A DNA stretch of 10,792 nucleotides from an uncultured Eubacterium sp. (GCA_905193765.1 CAJJPZ010000071.1:1-10792), one strand, 5' to 3'; positions 1-6,715 are shown, numbered from the stretch's first letter. Translations and numbers: made by a program. The notes: generated from the sequence alone by a model not told the origin.

Positions 1-97
1 CTATTTTCTCTGCCCAGTCTGCTTCCTTGCCCTGTCTTGCGATGATCTTCGCTGCTGATGTACCGACTCCGCCTGCTCCGATAATAAGTAATTTCAT
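1..97 (-). CDS. Saccharopine dehydrogenase-like NAD(P)-binding protein, N-terminal fragment
   Basis: Only the first 32 codons lie in the window; the rest continues past the left edge. The protein starts MKLLIIGAGGVGTSAAKI, a beta-strand followed by a GxGGVG dinucleotide-binding loop and helix, as in the Rossmann domain of the saccharopine dehydrogenase / carboxynorspermidine synthase family. That family makes or splits secondary-amine links between amino acids or polyamines in the cytoplasm. The start is set by a GGAGG ribosome binding site (complement of about 104-108) six to seven bases upstream of the ATG at 97-95. A TATAAT-like box lies at 122-117 on the same strand, without a clear -35 box. 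Thirty-two residues support the dinucleotide-binding fold well but the substrate poorly; another Rossmann oxidoreductase is possible. Confidence 0.6.
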   Translation of the reverse strand, partial: MKLLIIGAGGVGTSAAKIIARQGKEADWAEKI

Positions 98-502
98 TAG
101 TTTGCCTCCGTTTCTGATTATATCCTGCAATAGATATATAAAGTATAAATTTGTATATATCGCTTTGTGCGATATTATGATGACTGCATTTCGTCTGCTG
201 TGCTGTGCGGACCTGCCGGATCATTCCCTGCCCGCAGGGTTCCGCATCACGTCAGCTTCACAAGCTGTCATCTTTGTGTGCGCTCATGATATGATGTTTA
301 AAAATGATTTTTTATGAGTGCGCCGGAATCGGTGCTCCACGTTTCCTGTGTGGTGCGCTTCCGCGTTCCATGTCTGAATCATACGACAAAATGAAAATTC
401 AGACAATTAGCCAAATGGGCCAATCGCGGTATCATGGGGGTACCAGACCGGGGGTGACGGATATGGACCGATAGGGTCATGGCGCTGGAATTTCAACGTT
501 TG
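98..502. other. Gene-free region with three small hairpins
   Basis: No convincing gene is present. Perfect or near-perfect short hairpins lie at 157-175 (ATATCGC, 5-nt loop, GCGATAT), 226-239 (CCCTG, CCCG loop, CAGGG) and 253-267 (CAGCTT, CAC loop, AAGCTG). They lie in what would be the 5' leader of the minus-strand saccharopine-dehydrogenase-like gene if it is transcribed from far upstream. The stretch 300-500 shows nothing recognisable. Confidence 0.45.
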
Positions 503-546
503 CAGGGATGTTGATCATAAAAATATTGTGAAAAACTCTACCATAT
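503..546. repeat. Short dispersed repeat, GGTAGA/TCTACC family, left arm decayed
   Basis: The right arm AAAACTCTACCAT (532-544) recurs exactly, as its reverse complement, at 6717-6729, and 12 bases of it recur at 6851-6862. The interior (ATCATAAAAA) matches the interior of the copy at 6820-6864. The left arm has diverged, so the inverted repeat is no longer symmetrical. This is a fifth member of the family clustered at 6634-6946. Confidence 0.5.
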
Positions 547-646
547 CAAAGATTTGGGGATAACGCACCTCTGGTGCTCCGACTCACTAAGTCCCGGCTG
601 TCGCATTTCCGAGCCGGCTAAAACCGGGAAAAATCCGCAGGTATCC

Positions 647-673
647 AAAAATCCCCCGGGGTTGCCGGGGGAT
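647..673 (-). terminator. Rho-independent terminator of the LuxR-type gene
   Basis: On the minus strand ATCCCCCGG, a five-base loop and CCGGGGGAT form a perfect 9-bp GC-rich stem, followed by TTTT. It lies 54 bases past the stop codon of the minus-strand regulator. Confidence 0.8.
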
Positions 674-727
674 GGTGTGGTTTATATTCGTATTGTTGGT
701 TTTCTTAAGTCTGATCGGAGGGGCGGG

Positions 728-1741
728 TCAGTTGTCTTTTTCTGATTTGCCGCCGGAGAGCTGTGTCTGGACCAGGTGGGCCAGCTCCATACGTGAGGAG
801 ACTTCCAGCTTTTCGAAGATGTTGTGCATGTGGCGCTTCACTGTGTGAGGCGAGATGTAGAGGTTTTCCGCGATCAAGGGATTGGTCATTCCCTGGTATG
901 CCAGTATCATGACGTCACGCTCGCGCTCGGTGAGCCGGTGATCCTCAGCAACGATGTCGAGGGCCTCCTCCTCGGTGAGCTGCCGGGACGGCTTTTGCAT
1001 ATCCCCGAAATAGAAAGGTGAAAAGTCCTTCTTGTACACGTACATTATGGTCAGCGCGTTGGTTATGATCAGCAGCAGCGACGTCACCGCGTACAGTTTC
1101 GAACACTGCAGGGAAAGGTGTATCGCATGGATGAACACCAGCACTACCACCGTATTGTTCCAGAGCGTGTTGAAGCAGACGAATATGCTGACGATGATGA
1201 TGTAGTTGCGGCTGAACCTGTCGGGTATCTCCCGGAAGCCGCGGGCGATGTAGGCCACGGTGAAAAATGTCACAACAATGCCCAGCACGCCTTCACCTGC
1301 AATGACCGTGATCTCCTGCCACGGCACGCTGGTGGAATAGTATTCATCCAGCATGGTTATGTAAATTATAGCCGAGAGCGCCATCAGACACGGGAATATC
1401 CTGTTGGTGAGCCTGCGGAGCTTGACCATCGCCGGATCCTGGGAATCTATGATGGCGTCGATGAGTCTGACCCAGGTGAACCCCAGGGCGTAGAAGACCA
1501 TGGCGTCGATACCGCGCATCAGCGGACCGGCGGCGAACTCGTTGAGCACCAGTTCCCGGTAGTATGAAATGTAGTATTCCAGCCCCAGTATCAGGGACAC
1601 TATTGCAAAATCTCTGGCAGCTCTGATAAGCCGGGTGCTGCCGGTAGTAGTGTGCTTCCTGATGATCAGCGCCAGCGTTATGGCCTGCAGGCTCAGGAAA
1701 CACATTATCATGTAGATAATGAACAACGTATTTGATAACAT
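728..1741 (-). CDS. Membrane-bound LuxR-family transcriptional regulator, 7 TM helices plus HTH
   Basis: The protein has 337 residues from the chosen start (MLSNTLFIIYM). Hydropathy by eye gives about seven hydrophobic helices over residues 1-245, with no recognisable sensor domain. A LuxR/GerE helix-turn-helix follows at about 265-330 (LTERERDVMILAYQGMTNPLIAENL, then SPHTVKRHMHNIFEKL). It should be a membrane-anchored DNA-binding regulator that senses something in or across the membrane; no ligand can be inferred. The ATG at 1741-1739 is preferred over the in-frame ATG at 1798 because it has an AGGAAAAGG ribosome site just upstream, and because the promoter at 1789-1817 would start the RNA near 1782, inside the longer version. 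It is monocistronic, with its own promoter and terminator. No adjacent target operon is evident, apart from the cytidylate-kinase remnant divergent to it. Confidence 0.87.
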   Translation of the reverse strand: MLSNTLFIIYMIMCFLSLQAITLALIIRKHTTTGSTRLIRAARDFAIVSLILGLEYYISYYRELVLNEFAAGPLMRGIDAMVFYALGFTWVRLIDAIIDSQDPAMVKLRRLTNRIFPCLMALSAIIYITMLDEYYSTSVPWQEITVIAGEGVLGIVVTFFTVAYIARGFREIPDRFSRNYIIIVSIFVCFNTLWNNTVVVLVFIHAIHLSLQCSKLYAVTSLLLIITNALTIMYVYKKDFSPFYFGDMQKPSRQLTEEEALDIVAEDHRLTERERDVMILAYQGMTNPLIAENLYISPHTVKRHMHNIFEKLEVSSRMELAHLVQTQLSGGKSEKDN

Positions 1742-1788
1742 CTTTTTACCTTTTCCTACTTTCTTCTGACATAATAAAGATAAATATA

Positions 1789-1817
1789 AGTATATCATCA
1801 GACAGGAAATTTTTCAA
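1789..1817 (-). promoter_or_regulatory. Sigma-A-type promoter for the LuxR-type gene
   Basis: On the minus strand TTGAAA (1817-1812) and TATACT (1794-1789) are separated by exactly 17 bases. Transcription would start near 1782, about 40 bases before the chosen ATG. Confidence 0.7.
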
Positions 1818-1983
1818 AGTATCTGAAATCTCCTTGCCGGTGGGGCGGATCTGCGGAGGTCGTGCCGGAACCCACCGGATGCGCCTGTTTTCAAAGAGAG
1901 AGGACTGCCGGCCGGTCTGAATATCAGCATCCGGCTGAAAGTGTCCGGAAAATGAGCATATAAGTTGAGAAAAAAAGCAAAAT

Positions 1984-2049
1984 CGTTCCGGGACGGAACG
2001 CTGATACGCCCGGATATCTCCCGTAAAAAAGTGAAGGATACGCCCGGAT
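1984..2049. repeat. Palindrome and 13-bp direct repeats before the kinase remnant
   Basis: CGTTCCG GGA CGGAACG (1984-2000) is a perfect 7-bp inverted repeat with a 3-base centre. Immediately after it, GATACGCCCGGAT occurs twice (2003-2015 and 2037-2049), with starts 34 bases apart. These are either operator-like elements of the lost kinase gene or leader hairpins. The ribosome site of the remnant follows at once. Confidence 0.5.
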
Positions 2050-2061
2050 GACCGGAGGAAA

Positions 2062-2241
2062 GTGCCTGCTGTGGTCACCATCGCCAGGGAGTACGGCAGC
2101 GGTGGCAGGGTCATCGGACGACTGGTGGCAGATTCGCTGGGCATGAAGTTCTACGATATGACCTTCAGATCCGACAGATACGGTATAGAAGAGACCGCGG
2201 ACATGATCACGGAGATAGTGCGCAGGTACAGCTTCGGGTGA
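2062..2241 (+). pseudogene. Internally deleted cytidylate kinase-like protein (59 codons)
   Basis: The ORF begins with GTG (2062) after GGAGG (2054-2058); a second GTG at 2071 would fit ribosome spacing differently. Residues 1-32 (PAVVTIAREYGSGGRVIG, then LVADSLGMKFYD) match the start of cytidylate-kinase-like proteins, which have TISREYGSGG as the nucleotide-binding loop and then GIPFYD. Residues 38-57 (DRYGIEETADMITEIVRRY) resemble their C-terminal helix. The roughly 140 residues in between, with the lid and substrate site, are missing, and the reading frame is intact across the join. It cannot be an active kinase. It is called a pseudogene because families of this type run to about 200 residues. 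A retained small protein is possible, since the ribosome site and frame survive. Confidence 0.72.
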
Positions 2242-2332
2242 GTGCTGCGGCGTTTCGCCGTGGCAGTTCGGGCGTACAGATATGCATGTGATATCCCGCA
2301 AACGTTGAATTTTAGTGAATGAATATACATGC

Positions 2333-2405
2333 AAAAAACAGCAAAGGGTCCGACACATGCACAAAACAGAAATCAAAACGCTGTTTGTACATGCCGGACC
2401 TTTTG
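2333..2405 (-). terminator. Long terminator hairpin after ilvA
   Basis: On the minus strand, about 47 bases past the ilvA stop, AAAGGTCCG-CATGTACAAACAG pairs with CTGTTTTGTGCATG-TCGGACC-CTTT. The long imperfect stem has a loop of about 11 bases. It is followed by GCTGTTTTTT (T6 = complement of 2333-2338). Confidence 0.75.
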
Positions 2406-2451
2406 AATACATGTTTCGGAACTGTCAGCCTGTATCTGATGCGGGATCTTA

Positions 2452-3672
2452 TCAGTACAGTTTCGTATCCACGAGCTCAGGTTCGTAGCCGCCGTCTTTC
2501 AAGGCTTTCAGGATCGCCAGCTTGTGCTCTGTGCCGTAGGCTTCCATGGTCACACGGAGTTCCACGGCGTTGATCCTGTTGATGCTGACGAACTGGTTGT
2601 GTTCAAGTTTGATGACGTTGCCGTTTTCCTTTGCGATGATGCTTGCGACTTTGACAAGCTCGCCGGCCTTGTCAGGAAGCAGCACGGATACCGAGAATAT
2701 CCTGTCTTTCTGGATCAGACCATGCTGTACCACAGACGACATGGTGATGACATCCATGTTGCCGCCGCTGAGCACAACTACAGCCTTCTTGCCTTTGAGG
2801 TCGAGCTGGCTGAGAGCAGCGACCGGCAGCAGGCCCGAATTTTCAACGATCATCTTATGATTCTCCACCATGTCCAGGAAAGCGCCGATCAGTTCGTTGT
2901 CTTCCACCGTGAGTATCTTGTGGATGTTCTCCTGGCAGTAGGGGAAGATGGTCTCGCCTACGCGCTTCACAGCTGTTCCGTCGGCGATGGTGTTGGCGCT
3001 TGGCAGCGTCACAGGTTCGCCTTTTTCCATAGCGGCCGTCATGCTGGCTGCCGCCGCCGGTTCGACGCCGATGACTTTGATCTTTGGATTCAGCATCTTC
3101 GCCAGTGTGGAGATGCCCGTGATCAGCCCGCCTCCGCCGATAGGAACGATGATGTAGTCCACTGTAGGAAGCTCCTGTACGATCTCCATGGCGATGGATC
3201 CCTGACCGGTAGCTACCGCAAGATCATCGAAGGGATGGATGAATGTGTAGCCGTGTTCCTCTGCCAGCTCAAGGGCTTTCGCGCAGGCGTCATCGTACAC
3301 ATCGCCGTGAAGGACGATCTCAGCTCCGTAGCTCTTGGTGCGGTTCACCTTGATGAGAGGCGTCACCGTCGGCATGACTATCGTAGCTTTGCATCCGAAC
3401 TTCTTTGCAGCGTAGGCCACACCCTGGGCGTGGTTGCCGGCTGAAGCGGTGATGAGTCCCTTTGCGCGCTGCTCGTCGGTCAGTGTGGCGATCTTGTAGT
3501 AAGCGCCGCGGACTTTGTATGCACCTGTATACTGCATGTTCTCCGGCTTGAGGTATATCCTGCCGCCGGTCCTGCTGCTCAGGCTCTCGCTGTATTCGAG
3601 GTTGGTGGGCAGAGTGACGTTCCTGACCAGCTCCGCCGCCTCTTCGAATTTTTCAAGTGTAAGTTCTTTCAT
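2452..3672 (-). CDS. ilvA: Threonine ammonia-lyase (threonine dehydratase) with C-terminal ACT domain
   Basis: The 406-residue PLP enzyme deaminates threonine to 2-oxobutyrate in the cytoplasm, for isoleucine synthesis or threonine catabolism. The fold-type-II signatures are visible. K53 in TGAYKVRGA should form the Schiff base, SAGNHAQG (77-84) contacts substrate, a GGGGL loop near 178-182 binds the PLP phosphate, and LSGGNMD lies near residue 300. An ACT-like domain (IFSVSVLLPDKAGELVKVAS onward) fills about 330-400. The length fits the single-ACT 'medium' form, as opposed to short catabolic TdcB (about 330) or long two-ACT biosynthetic IlvA (about 510). CGGAG lies 8 bases before the ATG. 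The gene sits 24 bases after ridA on the same strand and shares its transcript. Whether its role is biosynthetic or catabolic is not decided by sequence; no other ilv genes are in view. Confidence 0.95.
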   Translation of the reverse strand: MKELTLEKFEEAAELVRNVTLPTNLEYSESLSSRTGGRIYLKPENMQYTGAYKVRGAYYKIATLTDEQRAKGLITASAGNHAQGVAYAAKKFGCKATIVMPTVTPLIKVNRTKSYGAEIVLHGDVYDDACAKALELAEEHGYTFIHPFDDLAVATGQGSIAMEIVQELPTVDYIIVPIGGGGLITGISTLAKMLNPKIKVIGVEPAAAASMTAAMEKGEPVTLPSANTIADGTAVKRVGETIFPYCQENIHKILTVEDNELIGAFLDMVENHKMIVENSGLLPVAALSQLDLKGKKAVVVLSGGNMDVITMSSVVQHGLIQKDRIFSVSVLLPDKAGELVKVASIIAKENGNVIKLEHNQFVSINRINAVELRVTMEAYGTEHKLAILKALKDGGYEPELVDTKLY

Positions 3673-3696
3673 ATATATCTCCGGGTGTGTCCTGGT

Positions 3697-4068
3697 TTAA
3701 ACAGCTGCGATGACTTCTACTTCACAGAGAACATTCTTAGGAAGAGTTTTTACAGCTACGCATGATCTTGCAGGTTTTTCTGTGAAGTACTGTGCATATA
3801 CTTCATTGAAAGCTGCAAAATCGTCCATACTGCTGAGGAAGCATGTAGTCTTTACTGTGTTTTCCTGCGTCGTTCCGGCTGCTGCGAGGACCTCCATGAG
3901 GTTCTTCATTACCTGGTGAGCCTGGGCTGTGATGTCGGCTCCGACGATCTCGCCTGTTGCAGGGTCGAGAGGGATCTGTCCCGATGTGTATACCATTCCG
4001 TTTATTTCGATTGCCTGTGAATAAGGGCCTACTGCTGCAGGCGCTTTGTCAGTGTGGATCCTGTTCAT
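3697..4068 (-). CDS. ridA: RidA family reactive imine/enamine deaminase
   Basis: This 123-residue protein (MNRIHTDKAPAAVGPYSQAI...) is of the YjgF/YER057c/UK114 family. RidA trimers hydrolyse the 2-aminoacrylate and 2-aminobut-2-enoate intermediates released by PLP dehydratases such as IlvA, protecting other PLP enzymes. Seen here are the family signature GPYSQAI (14-20), SGQIPLDP (29-36), and the arginine of KPARSCVAV near 105, which binds the carboxylate in characterised RidA. The start was chosen at 4068-4066 because GGAGG (complement of 4077-4081) lies 8 bases upstream and the N-terminus then matches the family. An upstream extension of 69 codons in the same frame has no family resemblance. 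Its position directly before ilvA in one operon fits the biochemistry exactly. Confidence 0.95.
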   Translation of the reverse strand: MNRIHTDKAPAAVGPYSQAIEINGMVYTSGQIPLDPATGEIVGADITAQAHQVMKNLMEVLAAAGTTQENTVKTTCFLSSMDDFAAFNEVYAQYFTEKPARSCVAVKTLPKNVLCEVEVIAAV

Positions 4069-4246
4069 TTTTATTACCTCCGTAAATTTGAATTCGTGTG
4101 TATCCGTCCGGGCCGTCAGGAGTGCGTGACCGGATCGGGTCAGCATCGGCGGGCAACACCGTATCCCGCGGGATCCTGGGGGCTGCAGCCGGGCGTATGT
4201 ATACGAGCCGGCTATGCAAAATCGCCATGGCGGTACACCTGTAAAC

Positions 4247-4275
4247 AGTTTAAACTTATTTGACGGCATATTCAA
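4247..4275 (-). promoter_or_regulatory. Probable promoter of the ridA-ilvA operon
   Basis: On the minus strand TTGAAT (4275-4270) and TAAACT (4252-4247) are separated by 17 bases. The start would lie near 4240, leaving a leader of about 170 nt with a GC-rich hairpin (CCGG...CGTAT GT ATACG...CCGG, about 4190-4214). The match is moderate. It is back to back with the mntP promoter. Confidence 0.45.
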
Positions 4276-4296
4276 TAAGATCTTTGATATTTATCA

Positions 4297-4325
4297 TTGA
4301 AATAGCGGCGGAAACGTGGTAAACT
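4297..4325 (+). promoter_or_regulatory. Extended -10 promoter for mntP
   Basis: TTGAAA (4297-4302), a 17-base spacer and TAAACT (4320-4325) are present, with the extended -10 TG at 4317-4318 (TGGTAAACT). Transcription should start near 4332, just before the GGGAGTAG box of the leader. Confidence 0.6.
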
Positions 4326-4331
4326 TAACAG

Positions 4332-4652
4332 GATTTCCAGGAGGGAGTAGTCGGCATACAATGCAGACGTCACCGGATGCAGACCGGTGCATTTAACGTC
4401 GCCGGGTCGTAGCAGAGACGTCAGGCACAGCGAAAGGCTGAGGAGCTTTCGCAGGTATGCAGTTCTATCGACATAATGGCAGCAGCCGATGGATATGCTT
4501 GTTTGAGTGCGGCAGACCGTAAAGGTATGCATGTCACAGGCATGTCCGGGGATGAGCCTGCGGGATGCAGGTCAGCGGCGGCAGGCTGCCCGGTATTACT
4601 TTAAATGATGAGACTCATGGGCAGCATTATTTGAGCTGTCTGTGAGTTTTTT
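4332..4652 (+). promoter_or_regulatory. Putative Mn2+ riboswitch (yybP-ykoY-like) and attenuator upstream of mntP
   Basis: The leader opens with GAGGGAGTAG (4341-4350), resembling the invariant GGGGAGUAG loop of the yybP-ykoY manganese riboswitch, a class known to precede mntP genes. Further possible matches are CGACATAATGG (4469-4479), compared with the conserved CAUAC loop, and GGCAGACCG (4511-4519), compared with the 3' AGACC. Internal stems include CACCGG/CCGGTG (4371-4388) and GCGAAAG/CTTTCGC (4430-4452). The leader ends in a terminator (4613-4652). GCTGCCC (4585-4591) can pair with GGGCAGC (4619-4625) as antiterminator. AGCCTGC (4555-4561) can pair with GCAGGCT (4581-4587) and block that antiterminator. 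The gene context and switch layout are strong; a full consensus P1 stem was not found, so the aptamer class is uncertain. Confidence 0.58.
4613..4652 (+). terminator. Attenuator terminator in the mntP leader
   Basis: ACTCATGGGCAGC (4613-4625) pairs along all 13 positions, counting G-U, with GCTGTCTGTGAGT (4635-4647) around a nine-base loop. T6 (4647-4652) follows. It stands 71 bases before the mntP start, so it must be bypassed for expression. Confidence 0.78.
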
Positions 4653-4723
4653 GTTTATGCGGCGGTGCAGTACGGGAATCGCATAGTGTATGCAGAAAAA
4701 TCAAGAGGAGACAGGAGAAGGTT

Positions 4724-5281
4724 ATGGGAATTCTTGAATTATTCGTTCTCGCGGTGGGACTTTCCATGGATGCTTTCGCGGTATCCATATGCAAAGGTCT
4801 GTCGCTGGGCAGGATCCGTGTAAAGCACATGTGTATCGCAGGCGCCTGGTTCGGCGGGTTTCAGGCGCTGATGCCGCTGATAGGTTATTACCTGGGCAGC
4901 TTTTTCGCGGAAATGATCACGAAGTACGATCACTGGATCGCGTTCGTACTGCTGCTGTTCATCGGCGGCAAGATGGTGAAGGAGTCCTTCGGGGACGAGG
5001 AAAACGTGGACAGTTCCATGGATGTGAAAAGCATGTTCATACTTGCGGTGGCTACAAGCATAGATGCGCTGGCAGTAGGCGTGACCTTCGCATTCCTCAA
5101 GGTTTCCATAGTGCCTGCGGTGACGTTCATCGGTGCGGTGACGTTCGTATGTTCCGCGCTGGGCGTGAAGATCGGAAGTCTCTTTGGCATGAGGTACAAG
5201 GCCAAAGCTGATCTCTTCGGCGGCGTGATACTTGTCGCCATAGGAGTGAAGATACTGCTGGAGGGTACAGGTGTGATGTGA
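4724..5281 (+). CDS. mntP: Manganese efflux pump MntP
   Basis: This 185-residue, six-helix inner membrane protein exports Mn2+ and protects against manganese excess. The two half-repeats each carry the family's membrane aspartate motif: GLSMDAFAVSICKGL with D16 in helix 1 and ATSIDALAVGVTFAF with D114 in helix 4. The length matches the usual 180-190. The start has AGGAG seven to eight bases upstream (4713-4717). The hydrophilic stretch between helices 3 and 4 (GDEENVDSSMD, 90-100) is typical. Expression is probably controlled by the riboswitch-like attenuator before it. No terminator separates it from the antiporter gene downstream, so partial co-transcription is possible. Confidence 0.95.
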   Translation: MGILELFVLAVGLSMDAFAVSICKGLSLGRIRVKHMCIAGAWFGGFQALMPLIGYYLGSFFAEMITKYDHWIAFVLLLFIGGKMVKESFGDEENVDSSMDVKSMFILAVATSIDALAVGVTFAFLKVSIVPAVTFIGAVTFVCSALGVKIGSLFGMRYKAKADLFGGVILVAIGVKILLEGTGVM

Positions 5282-5326
5282 TGATCATTGCGGATATGTG
5301 TGATCTGATACAATGGTGGCAGGGAC

Positions 5327-5356
5327 TTGAAAAGAAACAGATGTCTCTGATATACC
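5327..5356 (+). promoter_or_regulatory. Possible promoter of the antiporter gene
   Basis: TTGAAA (5327-5332) and TATACC (5351-5356) are separated by 18 bases in the 221-bp gap after mntP. This is a weak prediction; read-through from mntP is an alternative. Confidence 0.35.
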
Positions 5357-5502
5357 GGTATTGTTCGATGCAGGGTTGAAGCGGTTTGATGCATGGAGCT
5401 GAAGGGTTGGTTTGGAACAGATCCATGTTAAGATAATTACGGGTTTTAAAAGCTGCGGCAACTGTTGTTAAATAAGATGCATGCAGCGGAATGGAGTTTT
5501 TT

Positions 5503-6455
5503 ATGGAGAATATAGCTGTTTCTGTTTTTGTACTTGTCGTGGGATTCATCCTGCTGATAAAAGGCGCGGATTTTTTGTTGACGGAAGTTCCTCCGTGGCA
5601 AAGATGCTGAGAGTGCCGCCGATGATAATAGGCCTGACGATAGTCGCCATGGGGACCAGTCTGCCGGAATGTGCAGTCAGCGTGACAGCTGCTGTCAGCG
5701 GCAGCAATACACTGGCCATAAGCAATGTTGTGGGATCCAACATCTTCAATCTGATGATGGTGTGCGGAGTCTGTGCACTTTTCAACAGACTGCCGGTCCA
5801 TGCGGAGACACTGCAAAAGGAGTTCCCGCTGTCCATCATATGCGCAGGGCTGCTGCTGCTGTTCGGATACACCAGGATGGTGATAGGCCAGATCGAAGGC
5901 GTCATCCTGCTGGTGGTGTTCGTGGGGTACATAATCTGGATGATCTTCACTGCGATGAAAGCCAGGAGATCATCGGTCACTGACTTTGAGGTGGAGGATT
6001 ATGAGATAATGCCTGTATGGAAATGTGTGATATTCATCGTCGGAGGTATGGCAGCCATAAAGTTCGGCGGCGACTTCGTAGTCGATGGTGCGGTGGATAT
6101 CGCCAAAGCCTTCGGCATCAGCGATACTCTGATCGGACTGACGATAGTGGCCTTCGGTACAAGCCTGCCGGAACTTGCTACATCTGTAGTTGCAGCGCGC
6201 AAGAACGAAGTCGATATCGCGGTGGGCAATGTCATAGGATCGAATATATTCAATATACTGTTCGTGCTGGGCGTTGCAGGCGTCATAAGCCCGATGAGCT
6301 TTATCTTCAGCAATCTCGTAGATACCGTGGTGCTGATCGTGATAAGCATGGCAGTGCTCTGCATGGCATGGAGAAAGAAACAGCTTTGGAGATTTGAAGG
6401 TGGCCTAATGATCGCCATGTACGCGGCGTACATATACTATATCTGTACAAGATAG
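5503..6455 (+). CDS. Calcium/sodium antiporter, CaCA family, with a -1 frameshift near the N-terminus
   Basis: This is a YrbG-type cation exchanger of the inner membrane, with about ten helices in two inverted halves. The alpha-repeats are clear: GLTIVAMGTSLPE and GLTIVAFGTSLPE, each followed by an N-V-x-GSNIFN motif. The true start (MENIAVSVFVLVVGFILL) is at 5503, with GGAG at 5493-5496, but that frame stops after GADFLLTEVPPWQRC. The rest is read one base back. A -1 shift at TTTTTTG (5571-5577) gives GADFFVDGSSSVAKM, which mirrors GGDFVVDGAVDIAKA in the second half and restores a 317-residue protein of normal size (about 320). The in-frame ATG at 5481 would give a nonsense N-terminus and is rejected. 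The cause may be a real or sequencing deletion in the T run, or recoding. The transported ion could be Ca2+, Na+ or another divalent ion. Confidence 0.87.
5571..5577 (+). other. Slippery heptamer T TTT TTG at the antiporter frameshift
   Basis: In the zero frame (GA)T TTT TTG has exactly the X XXY YYZ arrangement used for -1 ribosomal slippage. Slipping yields TTT TTT GTT GAC, the family sequence F-F-V-D. A T run of 7 instead of 6 would also restore the frame. Confidence 0.6.
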
Positions 6456-6487
6456 CGGATCGTGATATCCGTGCAAAGTCATTAACG

Positions 6488-6533
6488 GTGCATCAGTTGG
6501 TGCTGGAAACAGCATAGCGGATGCACTTTTTTT
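6488..6533 (+). terminator. Rho-independent terminator after the antiporter
   Basis: GTGCATC (6488-6494) pairs with GATGCAC (6520-6526) and is followed by T7. An inner TGCTG-GAAA-CAGCA hairpin (6501-6514) extends the structure. It lies 33 bases after the stop codon. Confidence 0.8.
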
Positions 6534-6560
6534 GACCGGTCATTTTGACCGATCGCGACG

Positions 6561-6636
6561 CACACAGGCCTGGTCTGCTGCCGGCCGGGATCGTGATGCA
6601 CGCAAGCCTGGTCTGTTGCCGGCCGGGATCGTGATG
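6561..6636. repeat. 38-bp direct tandem duplication
   Basis: Two adjoining 38-bp units (6561-6598, 6599-6636) differ at three positions only. Each contains GCCGGCCGGGATCGTGATG preceded by CCTGGTCTG. It is not part of a recognisable coding frame. Confidence 0.85.
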
Positions 6637-6674
6637 GTAGGATTTTTGCTGTTTATTTTTGAAAAACCTACTGT
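6634..6674. repeat. GGTAGA/TCTACC-family inverted repeat, copy 2
   Basis: ATGGTAGGATTTTT (from 6634) faces GAAAAACCTAC (6661-6671), forming an imperfect 10-11 bp inverted repeat around an A/T-rich centre. It overlaps the end of the tandem duplication. Confidence 0.55.
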
Positions 6675-6715
6675 AGCATCTGATGTGCCGTGGGTATCCA
6701 TGATGCGACGATGCT

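Noticed and set aside
554..745. 63-codon plus-strand ORF
   Set aside because: It runs across the terminator of the LuxR-type gene, has no ribosome site and shows a low-information Pro/Gly/Ser composition.
2524..3444. Long plus-strand open frame of 306 codons
   Set aside because: It lies opposite ilvA, which has full motif support; the translation is rich in His, Asp and Arg with no family resemblance, typical of an antisense shadow in GC-rich codons.
4272..4532. 86-codon minus-strand ORF in the mntP leader
   Set aside because: No ribosome site or recognisable motif, and it overlaps the promoter and leader structures of mntP.
5481..5502. ATG at 5481 as start of the antiporter
   Set aside because: It puts 30 residues of unlike sequence (Cys- and Arg-rich) before FFVDG; the frame starting at 5503 gives the expected hydrophobic helix and a correct ribosome site.
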